In this document: in pieces, positions 16,854 through 26,325 of the stretch
How the letters are laid out: each line of letters starts with the position of its first letter
Position numbering within the stretch: the first letter of the stretch is position 1
From: an uncultured Lachnospiraceae bacterium
Lineage (GTDB): Bacteria; Bacillota; Clostridia; Lachnospirales; Lachnospiraceae
Reading direction: 5' to 3'
DNA length: 64,000 nt
Assembly: GCA_949287925.1 (NCBI GenBank)
Contig: CASEIR010000006.1
Coordinates: forward strand, 39,145 to 103,144
The notes under the pieces: model-generated
The model's input: the letters and a program-made list of their open reading frames with translations, nothing else
The model's database searches: none
What the model was told of the DNA's origin: nothing
Translations under genes and position numbers: made by a program

Positions 16854-18196
16854 ATGACACAAAAGAAAGAATTATCGTTTACCAGCGGGCCAGTATTCCT
16901 ATCGCTGGTCCTTTTTGCGGTTCCCGTTCTGGGAGCCTTGATCCTGCAGGCAGCCTATGGCGCTGTAGACCTGCTGGTAGTGGGACGCTTTGGCGATGCA
17001 GCCAGTATCTCCGCCGTGGGAACCGGAAGTTCATTTATGCAGATGGTCACATTCATTATTACAAGTCTGGCAATGGGCGTAACGGTGGTAATCGGTCACC
17101 ATATCGGAGATCAGAAACCGGAACAGGCAGGAAAACGATTGGCACCGCTGTTCTTATATTTCTGATCTTCGGGATCTTTCTGACAGTAGTCCTTGAACTG
17201 TTTGCCGGCAATATCGCAGATTTATTGCAGGTGCCGTCAGAATCTAGAGGGAAAGCGATAGAATACCTCCGGATCTGTTCCGGCGGCATCATCGTCATCA
17301 TCGCATATAATGTAATCAGCGCCATTATGCGTGGAATCGGCAATGCCAATCTGCCGTTGCTTTTTGTGGGGATCGCCTGTGTTTTTAACGTTCTTGGAGA
17401 CTTACTGTTGACCGGCCTTCTGGGTATGGATGTGGCCGGTGTCGCGATCGCAACCGTAGGAACCCAGCTGATTTCTGTAGTCATATCGATACTGGTGCTG
17501 TTGAGGCAGGAACTTCCGTTTACCTTTTCAAAAAAATATCTGAGAATTGACCGGACAGAACTAAAAATGATACTTCGGATCGGTATTCCCATCGCTATTC
17601 AGGAAACCATGGTGCAGATTTCTTTCCTGGTAATCAATTCCATTGTAAATCAGATGGGACTGCTCCCATCAGCAGGCTATGGCGTGGCTCAGAAAATTGT
17701 ATCTTTTATCATGCTGGTGCCGTCTTCTGTTATGCAGAGCGTATCCGCATTTGTAGCGCAAAATGTAGGAGCCGGACAAAAAGACCGGGCCAAAAAAGGA
17801 CTGGTTACCGCCATCATCTCCGGATGTACACTGGGAATTTTTATCTTCTGTGCGGGATTTTTCGGCGGCTCATTTTTATCTTCATTTTTCACGGAATCTG
17901 CAGAAGTTATTGCTCAAAGCGCTGACTATCTGAAGGGATTTTCGCCGGAATGTATTCTGACCTGTATTTTGTTCAGCTGCATCGGATACTTTAACGGAAA
18001 CGGTAACAGTCTGCCTGTTATGATACAGGGTGTTACTTCCGCGCTGCTGATTCGTATTCCTCTATGTATTTTTGCGGCTGGACTTCCGAACACTTCTCTG
18101 ATGATTATCGGTTTTTGTACACCTGTTACCACGATTTATGGTATTATCTTTTTTGTAATCTGTTTCCGGCGGATGCAAAAAAAGAAATCCGCGTAA
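16854..18196 (+). pseudogene. MATE family multidrug efflux transporter, interrupted by a -1 frameshift
   Basis: Two frames together encode one MATE transporter of about 447 residues. The first (from ATG 16854, FTSGPVFLSLVLFAVPVLGA, VDLLVVGRFGD) reads to 17165. The second carries on through the rest of the protein to 18196 (MRGIGNANLPLLFVGIACV, GVAIATVGTQL, SAFVAQNVGAGQ). The join is at GGAAAACGATTGG (about 17131-17143): one extra A would restore GKTIGTAVLIF in frame. Either a base was lost in the A run, disabling the pump, or the read has an error. MATE pumps exchange Na or H for cationic drugs. The partner marR gene is intact. Confidence 0.85.
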
Positions 18197-18229
18197 CAAT
18201 CAAACCATTACCCCGGAGGATACCACCCT

Positions 18230-19081
18230 ATGTTTGGATATGTGAAGATCTTAGATTCTGAATTAAAAGTCAAGGATTATAAAAGATACCGTGCGTTTTA
18301 CTGCGGTCTTTGCAAAGAATTAAGAGAAAAGTACGGCCATTCCGGCCAGATGACACTTACCTATGATATGACGTTTGCGGTTATTTTACTGACCTCCCTG
18401 TATGAAAAGGAGATCCGGCATGAAAAATGTCGTTGTAAAATGCATCCGTTAAAGCGTCAGGATATCCTGAGGTCCGAATTCACCACTTATGCAGCTGACA
18501 TGAATGTTCTTCTTGCATATTACCATTTCCGGGACGACTGGTCTGATGAAAAGAAAATCGGTGGTCTGGCCGGAACGCTTGCTTTCCGTAGAAAAGCAAA
18601 AAAGATTATACAAAAATATCCCGGTCAGGCTGCCGTTATACGAAAGGAACTCCAGGAGCTTTCCCGGCTGGAAGCATCCCGTGTGACCGAGATTGATCTG
18701 CCTGCCGGCTGTTTTGGCCGGCTGATGTCCGGCCTGTTTCGTTATAAGAAAGATCAATGGGCGGAAACATTGGGACGGATGGGGTTCTATCTGGGGAAAT
18801 TCATTTACATCATGGACGCCTATGACGATCTGGAAAAAGACCGGAAATCTGGCAGTTATAATCCCTTGCTTTTCTTAAATGATGATCTGGATTTTGAGCA
18901 GAAATGCCGGGACATGCTCTGTATGATGATCGCAGAATGCTGCGGAGAATTTGAAAAGCTTCCCTGTATACTGGATATAGACATTTTGAGAAATATATTA
19001 TATGATGGTATTTGGAGCATTTATCGAAAGAAACAACAGATGAAAGGTGAGGATATATCAGATGAACAAAAATCCCTATGA
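18230..19081 (+). CDS. DUF5685 family protein
   Basis: A 283-residue protein with the DUF5685 N-terminus: [20 protein letters not shown] followed by the Cys motif [13 protein letters not shown]. Further cysteines occur in [13 protein letters not shown] near residue 65, suggesting a metal site. A helix-rich C-terminal half contains [21 protein letters not shown] near residue 195, which recalls the Asp-rich motifs of all-helical isoprenoid synthases, but no such activity is claimed. Function unknown. It overlaps the next gene, a J-domain protein, by 20 bases, and that gene overlaps a membrane-protein gene, so the three are probably made together. Confidence 0.8.
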   Translation: MFGYVKILDSELKVKDYKRYRAFYCGLCKELREKYGHSGQMTLTYDMTFAVILLTSLYEKEIRHEKCRCKMHPLKRQDILRSEFTTYAADMNVLLAYYHFRDDWSDEKKIGGLAGTLAFRRKAKKIIQKYPGQAAVIRKELQELSRLEASRVTEIDLPAGCFGRLMSGLFRYKKDQWAETLGRMGFYLGKFIYIMDAYDDLEKDRKSGSYNPLLFLNDDLDFEQKCRDMLCMMIAECCGEFEKLPCILDIDILRNILYDGIWSIYRKKQQMKGEDISDEQKSL

Positions 19082-19706
19082 TGTACTGGGCGTATCTCCC
19101 AATGCATCAGATGACGAAATAAAGAAAGCCTACCGTGAGCTTTCCAGAAAATACCATCCGGACGCAAATACCAATAACCCGCTGGCGGATCTTGCAGAAG
19201 AGAAATTCAAAGAGATTCAGGAAGCATATGATATGATCATGAAAGAACGTCAGAATGGGGGCGGTTATCATTACGGATATGGCAGCAATCAGAGCGGAAA
19301 TTACCAGCGCCAGTCCTACGGAGGTTCCCAGAATGTAGAAATGCAGGCCGTATATAATTTTATCAATAACCGGCGTTATCAGGAAGCGGTCAATCTATTA
19401 AACCGTATGCCGGACCGCTCGGCGGAGTGGTATTATTTAAGCGGTGCAGCCAACGCCGGACTTGGCAACAATATTATTGCCAGAGACCATGCAGCCACGG
19501 CTGTAAATATGGATCCTGGCAACCCGCAGTATCGTCAGCTGCTGAATCAGCTGGAATGGAACAGCCAGCGTTACCAGCACAGTCCTTACGGCGGCGGATA
19601 CGGAACCGGAGGATCTTCCTGCGGGACCGGCAATTTTTGCTGTGATCTCTGGCTGGCAGATACTTTGTGTGAGTGTATGGGAGGAGATCTTTGTTCATGC
19701 ATGTAA
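19062..19706 (+). CDS. J-domain protein with Cys-rich C-terminus
   Basis: A 214-residue protein. Residues 1-65 are a J domain ([20 protein letters not shown], then RKYHPDAN with the HPD that triggers Hsp70 ATPase). A Gly/Tyr/Gln-rich linker and TPR-like helices follow (about 100-165; [20 protein letters not shown]). The last 30 residues hold seven cysteines ([16 protein letters not shown], then [12 protein letters not shown]), a likely metal or redox site. The DnaJ zinc-finger and substrate domains are missing, so it is a specialised co-chaperone. The start at 19062 has AGGTGAGG 9 bases upstream. It overlaps both neighbours. Confidence 0.82.
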   Translation: MNKNPYDVLGVSPNASDDEIKKAYRELSRKYHPDANTNNPLADLAEEKFKEIQEAYDMIMKERQNGGGYHYGYGSNQSGNYQRQSYGGSQNVEMQAVYNFINNRRYQEAVNLLNRMPDRSAEWYYLSGAANAGLGNNIIARDHAATAVNMDPGNPQYRQLLNQLEWNSQRYQHSPYGGGYGTGGSSCGTGNFCCDLWLADTLCECMGGDLCSCM

Positions 19707-20227
19707 AGGCAAAAAAAGTTGCATTCAGCGGTCTTGGAATCGCTGCATCCATTGTATGTATGATGTTAGGCGGAATCATAGAGACGAATACTGTGTTTTT
19801 CCTTGCCGCAGCATCTTATCTCCAGGGTATTATCATTCGGGAGACCGGATTCAGAAACGGAACTGCCTATTATCTGGCGGCTGTAATCTTAGGATTTCTT
19901 CTGGTGCCGGATAAGCTTTATGTGGTTTCTTACAGCGCTATGGCTCTGTATATTCTGATTATAGAATGGATTTGGATCAGAATAGGGGTGTTTCCACTGC
20001 GTTACAGAAAAAGAAGTGTATTTTGGATCTGTAAATATACTGTGTTCAATCTTATGTATATCCCTGCGTTGTTATGGGGACGGGAGGTTCTGTCCTTATC
20101 ATCCCTGCCGTTTCCGGTTCTTGCCGCTCTGCTGCTGGCCGGTCAGGCCGGTCTTTTTCTCTATGATGCAGCTTATGAATATCTGCAGGCGAAGATATGG
20201 CCGAAGATCCGGAACCGTATTTTATAG
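19697..20227 (+). CDS. Multi-pass membrane protein of unknown function
   Basis: A 176-residue hydrophobic protein with about five or six membrane segments (for example [55 protein letters not shown]) and a basic C-terminus. No family is recognised; the overall look is like small vitamin-transporter S components, but no diagnostic motif supports that. ATG 19697 follows GAGGAG by 10 bases and overlaps the end of the J-domain gene, which links it to the DUF5685/J-domain pair. A strong hairpin follows at 20242-20273. Confidence 0.65.
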   Translation: MHVKAKKVAFSGLGIAASIVCMMLGGIIETNTVFFLAAASYLQGIIIRETGFRNGTAYYLAAVILGFLLVPDKLYVVSYSAMALYILIIEWIWIRIGVFPLRYRKRSVFWICKYTVFNLMYIPALLWGREVLSLSSLPFPVLAALLLAGQAGLFLYDAAYEYLQAKIWPKIRNRIL

Positions 20228-20241
20228 AATAAATTTAGCCC

Positions 20242-20282
20242 TCAGGCGGACATCTATGCGGATGCCCGCCTGATACTTTCTT
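20242..20282 (+). terminator. GC-rich terminator after the DUF5685 trio
   Basis: Bases 20242-20254 pair with 20261-20273 (12 of 13 pairs, one mismatch) around a 6-base loop. The T tract is weak (TACTTTCTT). Confidence 0.55.
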
Positions 20283-20293
20283 CAAGATTATGC

Positions 20294-20321
20294 ATAATTT
20301 TCGGAAATACAATCATAGAGT
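20294..20321 (+). promoter_or_regulatory. Possible sigma-E (mother-cell) promoter for yqfC
   Basis: ATAATT (20294-20299), 14 bases, then CATAGAGT (20314-20321), close to the Bacillus sigma-E pattern ATATTT-N13/14-CATACAAT. It lies 27 bases before yqfC, whose relatives are sporulation genes. There are two mismatches in the -10, so this is tentative. Confidence 0.35.
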
Positions 20322-20348
20322 ATTATAAATTCCCGGAATGGAGCAGCA

Positions 20349-20639
20349 ATGAATTACGGTAAAAATCAGGAAGAGCGGTATCATCTCAGAGAAAAACTGT
20401 CAGAAATTTCTGAGATACCTAAGGACGCCGCTCTTGGTTTTCCCATCCTGACGATGCTTGGCAAAAAAGAATTGTGTTTGGAAAATGACTGTGGAATTCT
20501 GGAATACACAGAGGAATGTATTCACATACAGACCAAAATCGGCCGGCTAATAGTAACCGGGCGTTGTTTGCAAGTGGACTACTATATAAACGATGAAATA
20601 AAAATAACCGGACATATTCAATCGATTGAATACCTGTAA
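20349..20639 (+). CDS. yqfC: Sporulation protein YqfC (YabP/YqfC family)
   Basis: A 96-residue protein of the YabP/YqfC family. The body reads DAALGFPILTMLGKKELCLEN, then GILEYTEECIHIQTKIGRL, ending in the typical KITGHIQSIEYL. In Bacillus yqfC and yqfD are expressed from sigma-E in the mother cell; the molecular role is not known. Here too yqfC is directly followed by yqfD (15 bases) and phoH, the order conserved in spore-formers. Its presence argues that the organism sporulates. Confidence 0.88.
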   Translation: MNYGKNQEERYHLREKLSEISEIPKDAALGFPILTMLGKKELCLENDCGILEYTEECIHIQTKIGRLIVTGRCLQVDYYINDEIKITGHIQSIEYL

Positions 20640-20654
20640 CAAGGAGGTTCTGTC

Positions 20655-21902
20655 ATGCTGAAAAAAGCATTGAGATACGGGAAAGGTTATATATCTATCC
20701 ATATATCCGGTTCATCTGCGGAAAGATTTTTAAATTCCTGCCGTTACCACGGTGTTCAGATATGGGGGCTGAAGCCCTGCAGAAATGGTTATTGTATGAA
20801 TATTTTGCTCAGAGACTTTAAAATCATGAAACCGCTTGCCAGAAAAACCCATACAAGGATCCGAATTCTGAAAAAAACCGGAATCCCCTTTGTTCTGTAT
20901 CATTACGGCCGAAGGAAACCGTTTCTGGCAGGTATTATACTCTGTGTGCTTCTTTTAACTTTCTTATCGCAGCGGGTATGGAACATCGAAATCAGCGGAA
21001 ATTCAAAATACACCGAGGATATGTTGATGAAATTTCTTTTCTCTGAAAATGTGCGCAGCGGCATGGCCAGATCCGAGGTTGACTGCAGTTCCATTGTCAA
21101 TGCACTTCGGAAACAATATGCGGATATTGTATGGGCATCCGCTTCTGTCAATGGAACTTTGCTGACGATCCACATTAAAGAAAACGAAGATTCAGAGGAA
21201 ACAAAGCCGGCAGAAGCCTCAGATCTTCCAATGGATATTGTTGCTGATACGGATATTTCCATCGTTCGTATCATTACACGCAAAGGGATTGCAGCCGTAT
21301 CGGCTGGCGCTCAGGTGAAGAAAGGCGACCTTCTGGTCTCCGGACAAATTCCCGTACTCAATGATCAGCAAGAAATTACCGCATATCGGCCGGAGCAGTC
21401 CGATGCCGATATTATTGGACAGAAATCCATTGATTATTCAGATGAACTCAGCTGGTATTATGAAAAAAAGCAATACAGACAATGGAGATATTCAGAAACA
21501 CATCTGCAGATTGGCGGTGTCAGATTTACACTGGGAAAAATTCCTGACAATTCCAAGGCTTGTGCCATGTACGGAAAAGACACTCAGTTCCGGATAAACA
21601 AAAGTCTGTCACTTCCGGTATGGTACGGATTCCGTACAGCTGTTTTCTACAAAACCGTTCCGGAAAAATACACGGAATCAGAAGTCAGGAGTATACTATC
21701 TGTGAAATTTTGGAATTACTGCAATGATTTAGAAAAAAAAGGGGTAGAAATTATAGAGAATGATGTTAAAATATACACAGGGTCTGAAACCGTGTCGGCA
21801 AAGGGCTGTCTGACAATCCAGATGCCGGTCGGCGTCCTTAAAGCATCCGAGCCAAAGGACGTTCTGCCCCCGGAAGAAAATGAAGAACCAGGAGATTCTT
21901 AA
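20655..21902 (+). CDS. yqfD: Sporulation protein YqfD
   Basis: A 415-residue protein of usual length. It starts with a cytoplasmic part (GYISIHISGSSAERFLNSCRY), has one membrane helix near residues 92-110 (PFLAGIILCVLLLTFLSQRV) and a long extracytoplasmic region beginning WNIEISGNSKYTEDML, a POTRA-like start, as in the family. Bacillus YqfD is needed for efficient sporulation, with unknown mechanism. ATG 20655 follows AAGGAGG. Its stop TAA (21900-21902) is immediately followed by the phoH ATG at 21903. Confidence 0.88.
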   Translation: MLKKALRYGKGYISIHISGSSAERFLNSCRYHGVQIWGLKPCRNGYCMNILLRDFKIMKPLARKTHTRIRILKKTGIPFVLYHYGRRKPFLAGIILCVLLLTFLSQRVWNIEISGNSKYTEDMLMKFLFSENVRSGMARSEVDCSSIVNALRKQYADIVWASASVNGTLLTIHIKENEDSEETKPAEASDLPMDIVADTDISIVRIITRKGIAAVSAGAQVKKGDLLVSGQIPVLNDQQEITAYRPEQSDADIIGQKSIDYSDELSWYYEKKQYRQWRYSETHLQIGGVRFTLGKIPDNSKACAMYGKDTQFRINKSLSLPVWYGFRTAVFYKTVPEKYTESEVRSILSVKFWNYCNDLEKKGVEIIENDVKIYTGSETVSAKGCLTIQMPVGVLKASEPKDVLPPEENEEPGDS

Positions 21903-22895
21903 ATGGGACTGACAGAAACAATGATAGATATACCTGCCGGACATGTGAGTAATGTGTTCGGTCAATTTGATGCTTATATAAAAAAGATAGAACGTACTTT
22001 TCATGTGACGATCATTGCAAGAGGAGAGAATGTGAAGATTCTTGGAGAAAATCTCCATGTGGAAAAAGCGAAAAAAGTCCTGTCACAGCTGACGGAGCTT
22101 TCCATTCGGGGAAACGTAATTCAGGAACAGAATGTGGATTATACCATAGCGCTGGCAATGGAGGACAATGAAGAAGGCGTCCTGGAGATTGACAAAGATA
22201 TTATCTGTCATACGCTTCAGGGCAAGCCGATTAAGCCGAAAACGTTAGGCCAGAAAAAATATGTGGATGCAATCCGGAACAAGATGATCGTTTTTGGACT
22301 TGGTCCGGCCGGAACCGGCAAGACCTATCTTGCTATGGCCATGGCGATCACCTCTTTTAAAAATAATGAGGTCGGACGTATCATTTTGACACGCCCTGCC
22401 ATAGAAGCTGGAGAGAAGCTGGGATTTTTGCCAGGAGATCTTCAAAGTAAGATTGATCCCTATCTGCGTCCGCTTTATGATGCGTTGTATCAGATTATGG
22501 GCGCCGAGAGCTTCCTTAAGAATTCAGAAAAAGGTCTGATTGAAGTGGCGCCGCTGGCCTATATGCGCGGCCGTACACTGGATAATGCCTTCATCATTCT
22601 GGATGAAGCTCAGAATACCACTCCTGCTCAGATGAAGATGTTTCTGACAAGAATTGGATTCGGATCTAAGGTAGTTATTACCGGAGATGCATCTCAAAAA
22701 GATCTTCCTCAAGGCCAGCAGTCCGGATTGGATGTGGCTATATCTGTTGTGAAAAATATTGATGATATCTCTTTATGCAATCTTACAAGCAAAGATGTGG
22801 TAAGGCATCCGCTTGTACAGAAGATTGTGAAAGCATATGAAGAATACGAAAGCCGCAGTCGCAGACGCGGAAAAGAAAAGAGGCGCCGGTCATGA
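21903..22895 (+). CDS. phoH: PhoH family ATPase
   Basis: A 330-residue protein with an N-terminal KH-like segment (residues about 15-80) and a PhoH ATPase domain. Walker A is GPAGTGKTYLAMAMAI near residue 135 and Walker B AFIILDEAQNTTPAQMKMF near residue 230. PhoH proteins are ATPases linked to RNA metabolism; the fixed neighbourhood with ybeY supports a part in rRNA maturation or RNA decay. It starts at the base after the yqfD stop and overlaps ybeY by 4 bases (ATGA), so translation is coupled. The C-terminus is a basic tail (SRSRRRGKEKRRRS). Confidence 0.93.
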   Translation: MGLTETMIDIPAGHVSNVFGQFDAYIKKIERTFHVTIIARGENVKILGENLHVEKAKKVLSQLTELSIRGNVIQEQNVDYTIALAMEDNEEGVLEIDKDIICHTLQGKPIKPKTLGQKKYVDAIRNKMIVFGLGPAGTGKTYLAMAMAITSFKNNEVGRIILTRPAIEAGEKLGFLPGDLQSKIDPYLRPLYDALYQIMGAESFLKNSEKGLIEVAPLAYMRGRTLDNAFIILDEAQNTTPAQMKMFLTRIGFGSKVVITGDASQKDLPQGQQSGLDVAISVVKNIDDISLCNLTSKDVVRHPLVQKIVKAYEEYESRSRRRGKEKRRRS

Positions 22896-23386
22896 CACTA
22901 TATTACGAAGAAGAAGGGAATCTGAACCTCCCGGTGGAATGTGAGGAAATTGCAAAGCAGGTTATACCAGCTGCTTTGGATTATATTGGATGTCCATATG
23001 AAGCAGAAATAAATCTTCTGCTGACTATGGACGAACAGATTTGTGAGCTGAATACGCAGTTCAGAGGAATCGGACGGCCGACGGACGTCCTTTCTTTCCC
23101 AATGATTGATTTTGAAGTGCCCGGGAATTTTTCTTTTCTGGAGACGGCAGAAGAATACTTCAATCCCGAATCAGGAGAACTATGTCTGGGTGATATCGTA
23201 ATATCTAAGGAGCGCGTAACAGCGCAGGCTGAAGAATATGGACATTCTGTTTTGCGGGAATATGCTTTCTTAATTGTTCATTCTGTGCTACACTTAGCAG
23301 GATACGATCATATAAATGATTCTGACCGTCTGGAAATGGAGCGGCTTCAGGAAGAAATAATGAGCTTAATAAACATTTTACGATAA
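22892..23386 (+). CDS. ybeY: rRNA maturation endoribonuclease YbeY
   Basis: A 164-residue metal-dependent RNase needed for 16S rRNA 3'-end processing and 70S quality control. The zinc-binding HSVLHLAGYDHIND near residue 130 has the H-x3-H-x5-H spacing, and the upstream FRGIGRPTDVLSFPM is the other family hallmark. Start ATG 22892 overlaps the phoH stop. In Bacillus, yqfF, dgkA and era lie in this cluster; here they are missing and a SpoVB-like flippase follows after 13 bases. Confidence 0.95.
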   Translation: MTLYYEEEGNLNLPVECEEIAKQVIPAALDYIGCPYEAEINLLLTMDEQICELNTQFRGIGRPTDVLSFPMIDFEVPGNFSFLETAEEYFNPESGELCLGDIVISKERVTAQAEEYGHSVLREYAFLIVHSVLHLAGYDHINDSDRLEMERLQEEIMSLINILR

Positions 23387-23399
23387 GATGGGGTAATTT

Positions 23400-25070
23400 A
23401 TGTCTGAACAGCAGAAAAGAATGGAAAAAAATTTCATGATACAGGGATCTATTCTGGCAATTGCCGGTGTGATCACAAAAATAATCGGAGCAGTATACCG
23501 TGTTCCTCTTGTCATGATCGTAGGCGAAGAAGGAATGGGCTACTATGGTGTCGCTTTTTCAATTTACGCGGTGGCTCTGATGCTTACGTCATACAGCCTT
23601 CCATTGGCAGTGTCCAAACTGGTATCTGCCAGAATCGCAACCGGGCAATATCGCAATGCTTACAGAGTTTTCAAAGGCGCGTTTACTTTTGCACTGGCGT
23701 CCGGCGGTTTTGCCGCCATTCTTATTTTCTTTGGGGCGGATTTTATTGCTTCAGACATTATGTCCATGCCAATGAGCGCATATGCGCTCCGTGTTCTCGC
23801 CCCCTGTATTCTGATCGTCGCGCTTCTTGGAGTTTTGCGTGGCTTTTTTCAGGGAAATGGAACGATGGTTCCTACTGCGATTTCTCAGGTTCTTGAACAG
23901 ATCGTTAATGCAGTTGCTTCTGTAGCCGGCGCTTATTTTTTATTTCAGCTTGGGAGAAATATCGGGGAAACCCGCGGAGATCATTCTTATGGTCCTGCTT
24001 ATGCGGCTGCTGGAGGAACGGTCGGAACTATTGCAGGCGCCTTTTTCGGCCTGCTATTTATTGTAATCATATTCTATGCGTACATGAAAATCTACCGCAG
24101 ACGGATCCGCCGTGACCGCACCCGGAAAACTGAGCGTTATAAGAGGATTTATAAAATTTTATTTATAACGATTGCTCCGGTTATTTTAAGTGCAACCGTT
24201 TCCAATATCAGCGATTTTGTAGATAACGCAATGTTTTCTAACATCATGTCCGCCCAGGGCTATACAAATAAAGAGTATGCAAGTCTTCTGGGGACTTTAA
24301 GCGGACAATACGCAACCATGATCAACGTTCCGCTTTCTGTATCCACCGCTTTGGGAGCATCTTTGATTCCCAGTCTGGTAGCGACCGTTCAGACCGGAAA
24401 TCGGAAACAGATTCATCAAAAGATCACTGCAGTAACAAGATTTAATATGATTATCGCAATTCCATGTGCAGTCGGATTCCTAGTGCTGGCCAAGCCGATC
24501 CTAGATTTAGTGTTTTTCACTCAGGATAATACGACGGCGGCGCTTATGCTTCAGCTTGGCGCACTTTCTGTCGTATTTTTCTGTCTTGCGGCAGTCAACA
24601 CTTCTGTTTTACAGGGATTGGACGATATGATGACCCCGGTTAAAAACTCTGCGATTGCCCTTGTGATTCACATTGTATCGCTGTTTCTGATGCTGGTAGT
24701 CTTTGAATGGAATATCTATGCAGTGGTTTTGAGCAAAATTGTATTCGCGGGAGCTCTTTGTATACTGAATGCACATGCGCTTCGGGAACGGATCGGATAT
24801 GTACAGGAACAGCGGAGAACTTTTGTAATTCCTGGTATTGCAGCAGTAATTATGGGCGTCGTCGCACTTGTGATACATCTTCTTTTTGAATTGTTTGCCG
24901 GCGAAAAAATCGCTGCTGTCGTTGCAATTCTCGCAGCAATCATTACCTACGGGGTGTCGTTGGTTCTGCTGGGCGGTATTACGGAAGACGAGATGCTGGA
25001 TATTCCCAAAGGTAAAAAACTGGTATCTATTTGCAAAAAACTACACCTGATAAGAGGAGAATATAACTAA
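23400..25070 (+). CDS. SpoVB-like polysaccharide/lipid flippase (MOP superfamily)
   Basis: A 556-residue membrane protein with about 14 hydrophobic segments. The N-terminal ILAIAGVITKIIGAVYRVPL and GEEGMGYYGVAFSIYAVALML are typical of the SpoVB/RfbX branch of the MOP superfamily. Relatives flip lipid-linked peptidoglycan or polysaccharide precursors; SpoVB is needed for spore cortex, and MurJ and Amj do the vegetative job. Which of these roles applies is unresolved; a sporulation role is suggested by the nearby yqfCD and bofC-like genes. It is separated from the pyridoxal kinase gene by a single base. Confidence 0.85.
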   Translation: MSEQQKRMEKNFMIQGSILAIAGVITKIIGAVYRVPLVMIVGEEGMGYYGVAFSIYAVALMLTSYSLPLAVSKLVSARIATGQYRNAYRVFKGAFTFALASGGFAAILIFFGADFIASDIMSMPMSAYALRVLAPCILIVALLGVLRGFFQGNGTMVPTAISQVLEQIVNAVASVAGAYFLFQLGRNIGETRGDHSYGPAYAAAGGTVGTIAGAFFGLLFIVIIFYAYMKIYRRRIRRDRTRKTERYKRIYKILFITIAPVILSATVSNISDFVDNAMFSNIMSAQGYTNKEYASLLGTLSGQYATMINVPLSVSTALGASLIPSLVATVQTGNRKQIHQKITAVTRFNMIIAIPCAVGFLVLAKPILDLVFFTQDNTTAALMLQLGALSVVFFCLAAVNTSVLQGLDDMMTPVKNSAIALVIHIVSLFLMLVVFEWNIYAVVLSKIVFAGALCILNAHALRERIGYVQEQRRTFVIPGIAAVIMGVVALVIHLLFELFAGEKIAAVVAILAAIITYGVSLVLLGGITEDEMLDIPKGKKLVSICKKLHLIRGEYN

Positions 25071-25071
25071 T

Positions 25072-25893
25072 ATGAAACCTTTGAAAAAAGCTGCCCTGCT
25101 GCACGATCTGTGCGGTATAGGGAAAGCCGCGCTTACGAATATGATGCCCATTCTCAGTGCGATGGGAGTTGAGGCATGTCCTATCCCGACTATGCTGCTG
25201 TCCACACATACCGGAGGTTACGGCAAACCCGCTGTGGAAGAGACCCGCGGCGAATATATCCGAGCCTGTGCTGACCATTACCGCAGCCAGGGCATTTCTT
25301 TTGATTTGATTTTTGTGGGATATCTTGGCAGACCGGAACTTGTAGAACCTGTATTATATTTTATCGAACAGTTCCCGGATACTCCCGTTATTTTTGACCC
25401 GATTATGGGTGACCATGGAAAATATTATACGAATTTTGATCATACATACGGACATGCCTTAAGGCAGATTCTCCCGAAAGCTCATATTATCCTCCCCAAT
25501 CTTACAGAATGCTTTCTTCTGACAGAAAAAGAATACCGGATTACCGGAGATCACAGAAATGTTCTTGGATTGTGCAGAGATCTGAAGCAATTGGGGGCGT
25601 CCGACATGATCATTACAAGTGTGCCAAAAGATGATTGCCCAAAAGGGATTGTTCTGTATGAGAACGACGCGTTTCTTTATCTGGGTAACGGAGAAGTCCT
25701 GAATGATTTTCACGGCACCGGAGATGCTTTCGATGGAATGTTTATTGCTAAATATCTACAGGGATATACGCTCCTTGAAAGTGTACAGGCTTCGCACGCT
25801 TTTGTATGTGCCTGCATCCGGGAAAGCATGAAATATGAATATCCGGAGCGCGAAGGTTTGTTAATTGAAAAAACATTGCGCAAGCTGGTATAA
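25072..25893 (+). CDS. Pyridoxamine/pyridoxal kinase (ribokinase superfamily)
   Basis: A 273-residue PfkB/ribokinase-type kinase in the pyridoxal kinase group. It phosphorylates vitamin B6 vitamers to feed PLP. Visible: LLHDLCGIGKAALTNMMPIL at the N-terminus, VIFDPIMGDHGKYY near residue 105, ILPNLTECFLLT near 140, and the ATP/anion-hole motif DFHGTGDAFDGMFIAKYLQG near residue 212, with the catalytic Asp. The window holds several PLP enzymes (alr, metY, the 34.6-kb lyase, yggS) but none is next to it. Fragment KAALLHDLCGIGKAA is used in place of the usual substrate motif of E. coli PdxY. Confidence 0.88.
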   Translation: MKPLKKAALLHDLCGIGKAALTNMMPILSAMGVEACPIPTMLLSTHTGGYGKPAVEETRGEYIRACADHYRSQGISFDLIFVGYLGRPELVEPVLYFIEQFPDTPVIFDPIMGDHGKYYTNFDHTYGHALRQILPKAHIILPNLTECFLLTEKEYRITGDHRNVLGLCRDLKQLGASDMIITSVPKDDCPKGIVLYENDAFLYLGNGEVLNDFHGTGDAFDGMFIAKYLQGYTLLESVQASHAFVCACIRESMKYEYPEREGLLIEKTLRKLV

Positions 25894-25938
25894 ATTGAAA
25901 TAAAAACGGCCAATACTGTACAAAAAGGAGTTGTCCGA

Positions 25939-26325
25939 ATGAACAAGAAGTATGGTATTGGTTTTTTTATTTCCGCCATTGCGGCAGTCATGATATTGTC
26001 GGGAGCATTTCAGCTCAGCTACTATAAAGCAAAACAGCAGGCGGAAATTTCTGATTCTACGAAAGAAAATAAGCAACAACAGGCGGACCGTTCAGAAGAA
26101 GATCTTGTTGCGGCGGAAGGCACGGCCCTGAAAGAGGATTGCTATTATCTGATGGAAGTGAATGGTTATATCGTAGTGTATCTAAGCGACAAGCAAACCC
26201 CGTACGAGTACACGGATATTCTCTATGATGAATTGCCCGCAGTGTTAAGAGAAGAAATCCGCAATGGAAAATACCTTGAAAATACAGAAGAGCTTTACGG
26301 ATTTCTGGAAAATTACAGCAGCTGA
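25939..26325 (+). CDS. Membrane-anchored small protein with BofC C-terminal-like domain
   Basis: A 128-residue protein with an N-terminal signal anchor (residues about 5-25, YGIGFFISAIAAVMILSGAF), a polar Gln/Lys-rich spacer, and a C-terminal domain (about 72-128; DCYYLMEVNGYIVVYLSDKQ, then LPAVLREEIRNGKYLE, ending ELYGFLENYSS) that looks like the BofC C-terminal domain. Bacillus BofC acts between membranes of the forespore and restrains SpoIVB signalling; equivalence is not shown, since the N-terminal BofC domain is missing. It has a good AAAGGAG site upstream. Confidence 0.6.
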   Translation: MNKKYGIGFFISAIAAVMILSGAFQLSYYKAKQQAEISDSTKENKQQQADRSEEDLVAAEGTALKEDCYYLMEVNGYIVVYLSDKQTPYEYTDILYDELPAVLREEIRNGKYLENTEELYGFLENYSS

